Assembly (NCBI RefSeq): GCF_018130785.1
Contig: NZ_JAFCJT010000026.1
Coordinates: 1-64,000 of the forward strand
DNA: 64,000 nucleotides
Direction of reading: 5' to 3'
Source: Bradyrhizobium liaoningense
GTDB lineage: Bacteria; Pseudomonadota; Alphaproteobacteria; Rhizobiales; Xanthobacteraceae
Shown here: one piece after another, positions 1-8,947 of the stretch
Layout: every line of letters begins with the position of its first letter
How positions within the stretch are numbered: position 1 is the first letter of the stretch
Position numbers and translations under genes: made by a program
Notes under the pieces: model-generated
What the model was told of the DNA's origin: nothing
What the model saw: the letters and a program-made list of their open reading frames with translations, nothing else
Database searches by the model: none

Positions 1-85
1 GGGCGCCGCGCTGAGGCACGGGCTTCAAAGCCCTTGGATGAAGCGGTCTCCCGTCCGTTACCGCACCGGACACTCTATCCGATCC

Positions 86-121
86 AGCGATTCGAGACTT
101 ACAAGCGATTCGAGACTTACA
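86..121. repeat. Two tandem copies of an 18-base unit
   Basis: Positions 86-103 and 104-121 are identical (unit agcgattcgagacttaca). The pair lies just past the 3' end of the leftward gene that stops at 153. No gene is visible between 1 and 152. The function is unknown; replication slippage is enough to explain it. Confidence 0.8.
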
Positions 122-152
122 AGGATGACGGAGTAAATGCGCGCGTAGACGC

Positions 153-1103
153 TCATCCCTTTCCGCGCACATCCATCTGCGGCCGGCCGATCCAGGCCCT
201 GTTGAGGCAGCGGGTCATCCAATCGGGCTGCGGCTCGCCCCGCAGCCGTGCCTGCGCTTCCTGGTAGGGTCCGACATAGCGCAGCCGGTCCGGCAATCTC
301 GGATAGACGCGCCTGATCCATTTCAGCGCATTGTCGGCTGCCCTCTTGTCGCGCTCGTCGAAGTCAAACCCGAAGCCCGCTCGCAGGCGCTCCGGCAACA
401 AATTCGCCGAGAGCGCGCGATACCATCGCGGTGGCCGCAGCCACGGACGGGCGCCACCAAGGATCTGCGCGGCGATCTCGCGCGCCGCCGGGCTGACGGT
501 CAGCGTGTCCGACTGCACCATCGCCGCGGTGTAAGCCGCAAAGCCGGACCAGTCCGCCGGCAGATCATCCGCCGTCAATCCGAACAAGGCGCCGAACATC
601 CGGCTGTCGCTCCAGTAGCGCTCGCGTTCCTCCGCCGAGAGTGGCGGCAGGACCAGGTCATGCGCCATCAGCGCGGTCTCGACCAGTGTCGCATGAACCC
701 AGCGCAGCGACGGAATGTCGTTGGCGCAGTAGCGCGAGCCTGCCGCGAATGGGCCGACGGCCTCGGGCATCTCGCCGACGATCATGCTGTGGCGCCGATG
801 CAGTTGCCGGGACGACAGCTGCGCCCGGTCGAGCGAGCCGAACACCATGGCAAAGACGATGTCGAAGGTGCGATGGAAGCGGCCGATCGGATCGGCTAAA
901 GTCCTCGAATGCTCCGCGATGGCGGCAGCGACCCAGGGATGCGCCAGCTGCAACAGCAGCGCCCGGCCGGCGCCGAGAAAGATGACGGCCTCCCGGTCGA
1001 TCCGCCACGTCACGGAGGCCGGACCGAACACGCCGGCAACCGGTCCCGCCGCGTCAGCGCGGACCTTGTCGAGCGCCAATTCCAGATCGTTTCCGGACAC
1101 CAC
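153..1103 (-). CDS. Oxygenase MpaB family (DUF2236) protein
   Basis: About 316 residues, soluble and without a signal peptide. The sequence resembles the DUF2236/MpaB-like family, whose members are putative heme oxygenases related to latex-clearing protein. The N-terminal part has the family-like stretch FGPASVTWRIDREAV followed by a Leu/Ala-rich segment ending in QLAHPWVAAAI; an HRTFDIVFAMVFG segment follows. I chose the GTG at 1103 because AAAGG lies about 10 bases before it and because the longer reading would run into the upstream patatin gene. That gene ends 74 bases away, so the two probably share a transcript. The substrate cannot be inferred. Confidence 0.8.
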   Translation of the reverse strand: MVSGNDLELALDKVRADAAGPVAGVFGPASVTWRIDREAVIFLGAGRALLLQLAHPWVAAAIAEHSRTLADPIGRFHRTFDIVFAMVFGSLDRAQLSSRQLHRRHSMIVGEMPEAVGPFAAGSRYCANDIPSLRWVHATLVETALMAHDLVLPPLSAEERERYWSDSRMFGALFGLTADDLPADWSGFAAYTAAMVQSDTLTVSPAAREIAAQILGGARPWLRPPRWYRALSANLLPERLRAGFGFDFDERDKRAADNALKWIRRVYPRLPDRLRYVGPYQEAQARLRGEPQPDWMTRCLNRAWIGRPQMDVRGKG

Positions 1104-1177
1104 TTGCAGGACCTTTCGGTTGCCGACGGCGCACGATCCGCGAGGCCCGTGGCAATTCGATGAAAGCGGAGGCGGCC

Positions 1178-2326
1178 CTACTCCGCCGCCATCGGCATCT
1201 CGTCCATATGCTCGTGCAGCACCACGCCGGCGAGCGGATCGAATTCGCCGATCCACGGCTTTCGCGCCAGCACCGATTTCGTGTGAGCATAGCCAGCATG
1301 CCAGCGCCGCGTGATGCCTGACGGGCTGAAGTCGATGTCCTTGGTGTGGGTCTCGCGCTCGAGCTGCGGCGCCAGCAGCCGCACCACATGCATGCGGGTC
1401 GGACAGCCGTAGCTCATCAACTCCCTCACCGCGGGATCGTTGCGCTCGCTCTCGGGCAACCGGGCGGCAAGCTGGTTGATGACGTGGCGCAGGCGATGGG
1501 CCTGCTGCTGCCGCATGATCTGGCTCGCGATGCGGCTGGAGTACTGCACGTCCTTATGGCGGTTCAAGACCTCCGCCATCGTGGTCGGCTCGGCGCCGAC
1601 GGGATTCCACAGGTGCACGGAGAAGATCAGCGAATCCCTGCGTGGATTGTCGTCGAATACGGCCTCCGTCGGCGTGTTCGACAGGATGCCGCCGTCCCAA
1701 TAGAGCTCGCCATCGATGCGCACCGCCGGGAAGGCCGGCGGCAGTGCGCCCGAAGCCATGACATGCTTCACCGTCAGTTCGCCGTCGCGGCTGTCGAAAT
1801 AGCGCATCTCGCTGGTGCCGACATGAGCCGCACCGACCGTCAGTCGCGGCGCGCAACGATTGGCCAGATCGAAATCGACCAGCTCGCTCAGCGTCTTCTC
1901 CAGCGGCGCGGTCGAATAGAAGCCGGCGTGATCGGCGCCCAGCGGATAGGAATCCCCGGCATGCGCCAGCGCATTGGGGCGGAAGAAACCAGGAATGCCG
2001 TGGGTCACGGTCGACCAATAGGCCAGCTTCTCGTTGAAGCCGGGAAACGCGGCGCGCCAGTCCCAAACCGGCGTCTGCTCCATCCGCTTCCAAAACTCCC
2101 TCAAGCGCGCGAGCCGGTGCTCCGGCGCGTTGCCCGCAATGAGGCTCGCATTGATGGCGCCGATCGAGGTGCCGATGATCCAGTCCGGCTCGATCCCGGC
2201 CTCGTGGAGCGCCTGGTAAACGCCGGCCTGGTACGAGCCCAGCGCGCCGCCGCCCTGAAGCACCAGGACGACCTGACCCGGCAGGTCCATACTCTTCCGT
2301 TGCCCGTTGTCCTGCATGCCGTTCAT
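1178..2326 (-). CDS. Patatin-like phospholipase with DUF3734-type C-terminus
   Basis: A 382-residue serine lipid acyl hydrolase. The patatin hallmarks are in order: oxyanion glycine loop QGGGALG (residues 24-30), nucleophile elbow GTSIG with Ser54, and the catalytic Asp211 in DGG. The region after about residue 260 looks like the DUF3734 extension common in alphaproteobacterial patatins. There is no signal peptide, so it is probably cytosolic or membrane-associated and acts on phospholipids or stored lipids. The ATG has AGGAGCGAG just upstream. It is divergent from a LysR regulator across 198 bases, which makes that regulator a candidate controller. The DUF2236 gene follows downstream. Confidence 0.9.
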   Translation of the reverse strand: MNGMQDNGQRKSMDLPGQVVLVLQGGGALGSYQAGVYQALHEAGIEPDWIIGTSIGAINASLIAGNAPEHRLARLREFWKRMEQTPVWDWRAAFPGFNEKLAYWSTVTHGIPGFFRPNALAHAGDSYPLGADHAGFYSTAPLEKTLSELVDFDLANRCAPRLTVGAAHVGTSEMRYFDSRDGELTVKHVMASGALPPAFPAVRIDGELYWDGGILSNTPTEAVFDDNPRRDSLIFSVHLWNPVGAEPTTMAEVLNRHKDVQYSSRIASQIMRQQQAHRLRHVINQLAARLPESERNDPAVRELMSYGCPTRMHVVRLLAPQLERETHTKDIDFSPSGITRRWHAGYAHTKSVLARKPWIGEFDPLAGVVLHEHMDEMPMAAE

Positions 2327-2524
2327 GTCTCGCTCCTGTCGAGCCTATCGTTATCATTCGTCAGGTGTAAGGCCATTGTTACGTCCTGCCGTTCTCGGCC
2401 ATTGCCGGTCCTTTTGGAAATGCCGGCTGGCTTCCGAAACCATAGGCACCCGCTATTGCCGCCAGGATATCATTCCCTGCCCCGATCGGTTAGATTTCCG
2501 GTCGATCTCGCTGGGAGCCGATCC

Positions 2525-3412
2525 ATGGAAATGCACCAGGTCCGCTATTTCCTCGCGGTGGCGCAGCTCTTGAATTTCACGCGCGCCGCCGAGGAATGCA
2601 ACGTGACGCAGCCCTCGCTGACGCGCGCGATCAAGCAGCTCGAGGCCGAGCTCGGCGGCGACCTGTTTCGCCGCGAGCGCCCGGCGGCCCAATTGACCGA
2701 GCTCGGCCAGCGTATGCATCCGCTGTTGAAGCAGTGTTATGATGCCGCCGCCGGCGCACGCTCGCTCGCCTCCTCGTTCAAGAGTGGAGAGATCGGTGCG
2801 CTGCGCATCGCGCTGACGCATTCGATCGACCTTGCGCTGCTCATTCCGCATCTCAACGAGATCAGGCGCCGGTTCAACCGGCTCGAATTCCATTTCCTGC
2901 GTGGCTCGAGCCGCGATGTCGCGGAATTCCTGAAGAAAGGCGAAGCTGAGCTCGGTATCGCCGCCGAGATCGACGAGGCCTGGGAGCGGCTCGACGTCTG
3001 GCCGCTGTTCACCGAGACGTTCGATCTCGTCGTCAGCCGGGAGCACCGCCTCGCCGGTCACGATACGATCGAGCCGGACGATTTGCGCGCGGAGCAATTG
3101 CTCGGCCGCAATTATTGCGAACATTCCCGGCGCATCTCCGCGAGCCTGCGCGAACACGGCATCGACGTCGATCACGGCCACGAGATTTCGAGCGAGCGCG
3201 ACCTGATCGAACTGGTCGAGGCCGATATCGGCGTCGCCATGATGCCGCACACCTCGCCGGTGCCGGACAGCCTGAAGCGTACCGCAGTCGCCGGGCTCGA
3301 CGCGCGCCGCACGGTCAGCCTCTACGGCGTGGCAGGCCGCCAGCGCACGGCGGTCGCCAACGCCGTGATGCGCCTGCTGCGCGGCGCGGACTGGAGGTTG
3401 GCAGCGGGGTAG
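2525..3412 (+). CDS. LysR-family transcriptional regulator
   Basis: A 295-residue LTTR. The first 60 residues are the winged helix-turn-helix (MHQVRYFLAVAQLLNFTRAA, then TQPSLTRAIKQLEAELGGDL); the rest is the periplasmic-binding-protein-like effector domain, starting around residue 90. The ATG at 2525 has GGGAG eight bases upstream; an open frame extends far upstream but lies antisense to the patatin gene. The C-terminal domain with SSERDLIELVEADIGVAMMP is similar to regulators of the OxyR/CynR sort, but no redox cysteine pair is evident. It is divergent from the patatin gene and probably controls it and itself. Confidence 0.92.
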   Translation: MEMHQVRYFLAVAQLLNFTRAAEECNVTQPSLTRAIKQLEAELGGDLFRRERPAAQLTELGQRMHPLLKQCYDAAAGARSLASSFKSGEIGALRIALTHSIDLALLIPHLNEIRRRFNRLEFHFLRGSSRDVAEFLKKGEAELGIAAEIDEAWERLDVWPLFTETFDLVVSREHRLAGHDTIEPDDLRAEQLLGRNYCEHSRRISASLREHGIDVDHGHEISSERDLIELVEADIGVAMMPHTSPVPDSLKRTAVAGLDARRTVSLYGVAGRQRTAVANAVMRLLRGADWRLAAG

Positions 3413-3438
3413 CTGCGAGAACAATCGCCGCCCTTCCT

Positions 3439-3454
3439 TCTCCCAAATGGGAGA
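3439..3454. repeat. Short palindrome in a convergent gap
   Basis: TCTCCCA-AA-TGGGAGA lies between two convergent genes (3412 and 3475). It could act as a weak bidirectional stop, but it lacks a T run and resembles the small dispersed CTCCC/GGGAG palindromes seen elsewhere in this window (for example near 29340-29395). Confidence 0.45.
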
Positions 3455-3474
3455 GGGGAAGAAAAGTGCCCGCC

Positions 3475-4191
3475 TCAGTTCTCGCGGCTCGCGTCTTCGA
3501 GCGCCGCAAGCAGATCGTCGATCTCCATGCGCTTGCGGAAATCGGGGTCGACGAAGCGCGCCTTCACGATCCCGTCGCGGCCGACGACGAACACCGCCGG
3601 AATCGGCAGCATCCATCCGTTATTGCCGTGAAACTTCGCCATGTCATGATAGGACAGCAATTCCTGGATCTCGGTGCCGAGCCAGATCGCGAGACTGAGC
3701 GACAAAGCATAGCCGTTGTCGAGATCAGTCAGGATCGGAAACCGGGCATCGGCATCGTCCTTGAGTTGCTCGGTGAATTGTTGGGTCTCGGGCATGATCG
3801 CGACGATCTGGGCACCCGTCGCCCTGATGCGCGCTCCGGCCTGGGCCACCGCCCGCATGTTGAGGCGGCAAAAGGGACACCAATGTCCGCGGAAAAACAT
3901 CACTGCGACCGGACCCTGCTCCAGCAGCGATGATAGCGCGACGAGACGCCCCGTCTCGTCAGGCAGCACGAACGGCGGCATCGCATCGCCCGGGCGCGGC
4001 GCGGTCTCGCCGCCGCCGTTCCCGTTCAATCGCGTCACCAGGCGATCGACCGCCTCGCCATAGGCCGGGAAGACCTCGCGGCTGGCGTCGGCGTAGGCGC
4101 GGAGTTGCTCGTTCAGCGTTCCTTCCATGTCGCGGCAGCGCTGGAAAGCAGACCTGAGCCGCTCGGCGTCGGCTGGTGAGAGAGACGTCAT
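3475..4191 (-). CDS. Peroxiredoxin-like (AhpC/TSA) protein
   Basis: 238 residues. An N-terminal helical stretch of about 65 residues precedes a thioredoxin-fold peroxiredoxin domain. The active site reads FFRGHWCPFCRLN with the peroxidatic-type Cys105 and a second Cys108, so it is a CxxC peroxiredoxin-like or redoxin protein rather than a textbook 1-Cys enzyme. There is no signal peptide. It probably reduces peroxides or acts as a disulfide reductase in the cytosol. It is convergent with the LysR gene; its own 5' side faces the small secreted-protein gene that also reads leftwards. Confidence 0.88.
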   Translation of the reverse strand: MTSLSPADAERLRSAFQRCRDMEGTLNEQLRAYADASREVFPAYGEAVDRLVTRLNGNGGGETAPRPGDAMPPFVLPDETGRLVALSSLLEQGPVAVMFFRGHWCPFCRLNMRAVAQAGARIRATGAQIVAIMPETQQFTEQLKDDADARFPILTDLDNGYALSLSLAIWLGTEIQELLSYHDMAKFHGNNGWMLPIPAVFVVGRDGIVKARFVDPDFRKRMEIDDLLAALEDASREN

Positions 4192-4273
4192 CTTCCGCTC
4201 CGGCGTTCTGAGGGCGAATACTAGGTTCCAGGTCCGGCCGCCCGCAAGGGGCGGCCGTTGCGCGAAGGCCGTT

Positions 4274-4558
4274 TCAGTTCACGTAGAAATTGCCCGTGGG
4301 GTCCAGCCGGCCGGACGCGGAATACAGCGTGCCGTTGTCCATGAAGAAGACGGTGTTCTCGGGCACCTTCTTGGCGTGCTTCATCATGGCGTCGTGGTTC
4401 TTCTCGGCCAGGGCCATGGCCATCGCCGACATCTTGCCGGGACCGCCATAGACATAGGCCATGCCGGCCTTGAGATCCCAGGCGGCTTGCGAGAAGGCCG
4501 ACGTGGCGATGACCGCGAAGGCGGCGGTGAAAATCAGGGTCCTGGACACTTTCGTCAT
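4274..4558 (-). CDS. Small secreted protein of unknown function
   Basis: 94 residues, unrecognised. It has a clear Sec signal peptide (basic start, hydrophobic core, ATSAFSQA cleavage region near residue 24). The mature part is Met/Lys-rich with GKMSAMAMALAEKNHDAMM and ends VFFMDNGTLYSASGRLDPTGNFYVN. No cysteines remain, so it is probably a soluble periplasmic protein. The ATG at 4558 follows a near-perfect GGAGGAG ribosome site, which rules out the longer in-frame start at 4783. It is divergent from the cupin gene. Confidence 0.8.
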   Translation of the reverse strand: MTKVSRTLIFTAAFAVIATSAFSQAAWDLKAGMAYVYGGPGKMSAMAMALAEKNHDAMMKHAKKVPENTVFFMDNGTLYSASGRLDPTGNFYVN

Positions 4559-4657
4559 GAGATACTCCTCCGGATTGACGTGAACGCCCGCCAATCGGGC
4601 GCCCCGCCATCGGGCGCCGGATACGCCGAAAGCGGAAATGCCGATGCCCAATCGGTT

Positions 4658-4695
4658 CGATAGCCGCCGCGCATCAACATAGCGCGGAGCTATCG
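4658..4695. promoter_or_regulatory. Long inverted repeat between divergent genes
   Basis: Arms CGATAGC-CG-CCGCGC (4658-4672) and GCGCGG-A-GCTATCG (4682-4695) flank a 9-base loop. The element lies 99 bases upstream of both divergent starts (4558 and 4795). It could be an operator for a dimeric regulator or an RNA hairpin; no regulator gene is adjacent. Confidence 0.55.
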
Positions 4696-4794
4696 CATCG
4701 AGAGCAAGCCGGCATTTCAGGATCGACGCGGTTTCGACGATGCTCCTGTCGTCGCCGGCAGCCATCACGGTTGCGGTCAACACAGGAGACTTCC

Positions 4795-5274
4795 ATGTCT
4801 AGGCATTACACATTGTCGCGCGTGGTTTGGACAGGCGTCGCCGTTCTCGGGGCGCTGACATTTGCAACGCCGGTTTTCGCCGGTGAGTGCCCGGCCGACA
4901 AGATCAAGCCGAATGCACATCAGATGGTCGACACCAAGCCGGTCGGCGTCACCGACACCACGCTCGGCGCGATCGACCTCGGCAGGCAGCCGGCGCATAT
5001 CGAAGGCCGCGAACTGCGCTTCCGCAGGCTGACGATCGAACCCGGCGGCATCGTTCCCTGGCACAGCCATGACGATCGCCCGGCTCTGATCTTCGTGCAG
5101 CAAGGGGAGATCATCGAATACGCCTCCAACTGCGTCGATCCGATCGTGCACAAGGCCGGCGACATCCGTCCTGAAGTGTTCGGCACCTCGCACTGGTGGA
5201 AGAACCTCGGCAAGGAGACGGTCATTCTCTATGTCGGCGATGTCCGCAGGGATCCCAACGACCATCACATGTAA
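4795..5274 (+). CDS. Secreted cupin-domain protein
   Basis: 159 residues with a Sec signal peptide (cleavage around TPVFAG, residue 28). The cupin core is visible: motif 1 is WHSHDDRPALIFVQQGEI with the metal-binding His pair and Glu, and the second motif follows around HKAGDIRPEVFGTSHWWKN. The protein ends in a His-rich DPNDHHM tail. It is probably a periplasmic metal-bound cupin with no assignable substrate. The start at 4795 has AGGAGA upstream and is preferred to an earlier in-frame ATG/GTG. The MFS gene 103 bases downstream reads the same way and may be co-transcribed. Confidence 0.87.
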   Translation: MSRHYTLSRVVWTGVAVLGALTFATPVFAGECPADKIKPNAHQMVDTKPVGVTDTTLGAIDLGRQPAHIEGRELRFRRLTIEPGGIVPWHSHDDRPALIFVQQGEIIEYASNCVDPIVHKAGDIRPEVFGTSHWWKNLGKETVILYVGDVRRDPNDHHM

Positions 5275-5377
5275 CGCGCGCGCTCGGCCCCGGCGCACGC
5301 GTGACCGGATGTGGCGTCCGGGAATCCCCATGCTGCCCGCATGCCGGGCGCCACATCCTCAACAGGACAAGCACGCC

Positions 5378-6580
5378 ATGACTGATCTCTCTGCTCCCAT
5401 GAAACCGGGCGCGATGACCATGGATGCGCATTCTCCGGGTCTCGCGCTTCGCTCGCTCGTGATCGGGCTCACCGCATTCCTGACCGTCGTCGATCTGTTC
5501 GCGACCCAGGCGATCCTGCCCTCCCTGACGCACCACTACGGCGTCACGCCCGCAGCGATGGGTTTTGCCGTCAATGCCAGCACCTTCGGCATGGCGATAG
5601 CTAGCCTCGTCGTCGGCTTCTTCAGCCCGCACATCAACCGGCGGACCGGCATCCTGCTCAGCCTGACGCTGCTGGCGGTCCCCACCAGCCTGCTGGCGTC
5701 CGCGCCAAATCTTGCCGCCTTCACCGCCTTGCGGGTCGCGCAGGGGCTGTGCATGGCGTCCGCCTTCGCGCTCACGTTGGCCTATCTCGGCGAGCAATGC
5801 AGCGCCATGGACGCCGGCGGCGCCTTTGCCGCCTACATCACCGGCAATGTCGCCAGCAACCTCGTCGGCCGGCTGGTCTCGGCGGCGGTCGCCGACAGCC
5901 TCGGCCTTGCCTGGAATTTCTATGTCTTCGCGGCCCTCAACCTGGCCGGCGCGGTGCTGGTCTATTTCACCATCCGGCGCGTGCAACCGATGCGCGCCAT
6001 GGTGGCCGCGGCGTCGCCACTCGAAGCCACGATCGCGCATTGGCGCAATCCGCGGCTGCGCGCCGCCTTCGGCATCGGCTTCTGCATCCTGTTCGCCTTC
6101 ATCGGCACCTTCACATTCGTCAATTTCGTCCTGGTCCGGCCACCGTTGTTTCTCGGCATGATGGACCTCGGCCTCGTCTATTTCGTCTTCCTGCCGTCGG
6201 TCGTCACGACCTTGCTGGCCGGCAAGGTGGCGTCGCGTCTCGGCACGCGGCCGACGATCTGGCGCTCGCTCGTTGTCGCCGGGCTGGGCCTGCCGCTGAT
6301 GCTGGCACCGCATCTCGGCGAAGTCCTCACCGGAATGGTCCTGGTCGGTGTCGGCACCTTCTTCGCGCAGGCTGCCGCGACCGGCTTCGTCGGACAGGCG
6401 GCGACCGACAACCGCGGCGTCGCCAGCGGAACCTATCTTGCCTGTTACTTCTGCGGCGGGCTGGTCGGCACGGCCGTGCTCGGGCGCCTGTTCGACAGCT
6501 TCGGCTGGCACGCCTGTGTCGCCGGCATCGGCATTGCCCTTGCTGCCGCGGCTCTGCTCACCTTCAGCTTGAAGCGCTAG
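5378..6580 (+). CDS. MFS transporter
   Basis: 400 residues with about 12 hydrophobic helices, the size of a standard drug/sugar-type major facilitator carrier of the inner membrane. The loop between helices 2 and 3 (FFSPHINRRTGILLSL) fits the MFS motif-A position loosely; the domain duplication is visible around residue 200. The substrate is unknown. It follows the secreted cupin gene in the same direction. Its stop codon (6578-6580) overlaps the stop codon of the convergent fixS gene (6577-6579), so there is no room for a terminator between them. Confidence 0.9.
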   Translation: MTDLSAPMKPGAMTMDAHSPGLALRSLVIGLTAFLTVVDLFATQAILPSLTHHYGVTPAAMGFAVNASTFGMAIASLVVGFFSPHINRRTGILLSLTLLAVPTSLLASAPNLAAFTALRVAQGLCMASAFALTLAYLGEQCSAMDAGGAFAAYITGNVASNLVGRLVSAAVADSLGLAWNFYVFAALNLAGAVLVYFTIRRVQPMRAMVAAASPLEATIAHWRNPRLRAAFGIGFCILFAFIGTFTFVNFVLVRPPLFLGMMDLGLVYFVFLPSVVTTLLAGKVASRLGTRPTIWRSLVVAGLGLPLMLAPHLGEVLTGMVLVGVGTFFAQAAATGFVGQAATDNRGVASGTYLACYFCGGLVGTAVLGRLFDSFGWHACVAGIGIALAAAALLTFSLKR

Positions 6581-6747
6581 CGCTTGGCTGGCGCTTCCTG
6601 CGGCGGCGGCTCGTCGTCGGCGATGGCGCGCCAGGCCGCGCCGTCGAGATCGTCGTACTGGCCGCTGCGCAGCGACCAGAGGAAGGCGACGAGGCCCGCG
6701 CCTCCAAGCATCAGCGCCAGCGGGACCAGGATGACCAGGATTTCCAT
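6577..6747 (-). CDS. fixS: cbb3 oxidase maturation protein FixS/CcoS
   Basis: A 56-residue single-span protein. It begins MEILVILVPLALMLGGAGLV, a transmembrane helix, followed by FLWSLRSGQYDDLDGAAWR, the CcoS signature with its acidic patch, and a Pro/Ala-rich tail. CcoS is needed to load heme and copper into cbb3 oxidase. Its ATG overlaps the fixI stop by one base (TGATG), so translation is coupled. It is the last gene of fixGHIS. Its stop overlaps that of the convergent MFS gene. Confidence 0.95.
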   Translation of the reverse strand: MEILVILVPLALMLGGAGLVAFLWSLRSGQYDDLDGAAWRAIADDEPPPQEAPAKR

Positions 6748-8936
6748 CACACGATCTCCCGTGACGGGCTGCGTGCCCGCAGCGAATTCAGCATCACCAG
6801 GATCGACGATCCGCTCATGGCCGCCGCCGCGATCAGAGGTGTCACGACGCCGCTGATCGCGACCGGCACGGCGAGCACATTATAGCCGATCGCAAGCCAG
6901 AGGTTCTGCCGCATCAGATGCAGCGCCTTGCGCGCGGAATCGATGGCGGCGACGACCGGCGCCAGCGGCCGGCCGAGGAAGACGAGATCGGCAGTGGCCT
7001 GGCTGAGATGCGCGGCCGAGATCGGCGACATCGAGACATGGGCCGCCGCCAGCGAGGGCGCGTCGTTCATGCCGTCGCCGACCATCAGCACCTTTGCGCC
7101 GCGCTGCTTCAATTCCTTGATCCGCGCGATCTTGTCGGCCGGCGTGACGCCGGCGCGCCATACGGGAATGCCCAGCGCATGGGCCGCCGCCGTCACCGCC
7201 GGCTCGCGGTCGCCGGAGAGGATCTCGATGCCGATATTGCGCGCCTTCAGCGCCGCGATCACGGCCTGCGCATCTGGACGCAGGCCCTGACGCACCGAGA
7301 GGATGAATTTTTCAGTCCCCTTGCTGAAAGCCACGATAGAGGCTTCGGGATCGAGCGTGGCTCTGCCGACCAGCGCTTCGGCACCGCAGAAGGACGGACG
7401 GCCAAGGCGAAGCTCGACGCCATCCACCAGGGCGCGCACGCCCTGCCCGGCCTCCTCGACCGCGCCGACGATCGGCGACCTTGCACCGGCGGCCTGCGCG
7501 ACGGCGGCGGCAACGGGATGGTGGCTCGACAGCGCTAGCCGGCCGGCAAGTTCAAAAATGTCGGCGGGAATATCGGCCGCATTCATCACCTCGAGATCGG
7601 GCAGTGTCAGCGTGCCGGTCTTGTCGAAGATGACGTGGTCGGCCTCGGCCAGCCGCTCGATGGCGTCGCCCGAATTGAGCAGCACGCCCGCCTTGAACAT
7701 CGCGCCCGAGGCGACTGTCTGCACGGTCGGGATGGCAAGGCCGAGCGCACAGGGACAGGTGATGATCAGCACGGCGACGCCGGTCACGATCGCATCGTGC
7801 CAGCCGGCGCCCGCAATGACCCAGCCCAAGATGGTGATCAGCGCGGTCGCATGCACCACCGGCGCGTAAAGCCGCGAGGCGCGGTCGGCGAGCCGCATGT
7901 AGCGCGAACGGGCCTGCAGCGCGTTGTCGAGCAGACGCGTGATCTCCGCGAGCAGCGTCGCTTCCGATGCCGCCGACACCCGCACCCGCAGCGTGCCGGA
8001 GATGTTCATGGAGCCGGCATAGACCGGCGTGCCCTGCTCCGCCGTGACATAAAGTGTTTCGCCGGTGATCAGGCTCTGGTCGATCTCGGACCGCCCCTCG
8101 ATCACGGTGCCGTCGACGGCGCAACGCTCGCCGGGCCGCAGCAGCACGATGTCGCCGGGATGGATCGCCGCGACCGGCACCTGCGAGATTTCGTCAGGCC
8201 CGACGAACTTGGCCGCCGTCTCCGCCTTCAGCGCGGCGAGATTGCCGGCGACCGCGCGGGTCCGCCGCCGCATGTTCTGGTCGAGAAAGCGGCCGACCAG
8301 CAGGAAGGTCAGCAGCATGATCGCCGCGTCGAAATAGGCGTGCTCGGCGTGATGGATGGTCTCGACCACGGACATGCCGAGCGCCAGGCACACGCCGATC
8401 GAGATCGGCACGTCCATATTGGTGGTCTTGTTCGACAGCGCGCGCCAGGCCGAGCGGAAGAACGGCTGACCGGCATAGGCCGCGGCCGGCAGCGCGATCA
8501 GCGCCGACAGCCAGTGGAAGAAATCGCGCTGCTCCGGCAGCATGTCCGAGACGTTGCCGGACCACACCGGGATCGACAGCATCATCACGTTCATGGTCGC
8601 AAAAGCGGCGACGCCGAGGCAGCGCAGCAGGAAGCGGGATTCCGCAACTTCCGTCGCTTCCGCGCTCTCGGTTTCGTAAGGATAAGCCTTGTAGCCGAGC
8701 TCTTCGAGCCGGTCGATGAAGCGGGCGGGATCGAGCGTTCCTTGCCTCCATTCCAGCGCGACGCGGCGGTCGGTGAGATTCACGCGCGCCAGTGTGACAT
8801 CGGGGATGGCCGACAGTCCGCGTTCGATCTTGGCCATGCAACCGGCGCAGTGAACGCCCTCGACCGCGAGATCGATATGCTTGATACCCTCGCCCGCGGC
8901 CCGGACATAATGCGAAAAATCCCGCGTGACCTGCAT
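6747..8936 (-). CDS. fixI: Copper-transporting P-type ATPase FixI/CcoI
   Basis: 729 residues, a P1B-type ATPase that supplies copper for cbb3 oxidase assembly. It has an N-terminal heavy-metal domain with GVHCAGC (Cys30, Cys33), then eight predicted helices, the transport motif TCPCALGLA near residue 393, the phosphorylation site DKTGTLT near residue 437 and the hinge GDGMNDAPS near residue 617. I chose the ATG at 8936 because it sits 11 bases after fixH and starts the conserved protein; the open frame upstream is antisense noise. It is the third gene of fixGHIS and is overlapped by fixS. Confidence 0.97.
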   Translation of the reverse strand: MQVTRDFSHYVRAAGEGIKHIDLAVEGVHCAGCMAKIERGLSAIPDVTLARVNLTDRRVALEWRQGTLDPARFIDRLEELGYKAYPYETESAEATEVAESRFLLRCLGVAAFATMNVMMLSIPVWSGNVSDMLPEQRDFFHWLSALIALPAAAYAGQPFFRSAWRALSNKTTNMDVPISIGVCLALGMSVVETIHHAEHAYFDAAIMLLTFLLVGRFLDQNMRRRTRAVAGNLAALKAETAAKFVGPDEISQVPVAAIHPGDIVLLRPGERCAVDGTVIEGRSEIDQSLITGETLYVTAEQGTPVYAGSMNISGTLRVRVSAASEATLLAEITRLLDNALQARSRYMRLADRASRLYAPVVHATALITILGWVIAGAGWHDAIVTGVAVLIITCPCALGLAIPTVQTVASGAMFKAGVLLNSGDAIERLAEADHVIFDKTGTLTLPDLEVMNAADIPADIFELAGRLALSSHHPVAAAVAQAAGARSPIVGAVEEAGQGVRALVDGVELRLGRPSFCGAEALVGRATLDPEASIVAFSKGTEKFILSVRQGLRPDAQAVIAALKARNIGIEILSGDREPAVTAAAHALGIPVWRAGVTPADKIARIKELKQRGAKVLMVGDGMNDAPSLAAAHVSMSPISAAHLSQATADLVFLGRPLAPVVAAIDSARKALHLMRQNLWLAIGYNVLAVPVAISGVVTPLIAAAAMSGSSILVMLNSLRARSPSREIV

Positions 8937-8947
8937 GACGATGTCCT

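Noticed and set aside
34..267. Short plus-strand frame over the tandem repeat at 86-121
   Set aside because: It runs across the 3' end of the DUF2236 gene on the other strand; its only notable content is the translated tandem repeat.
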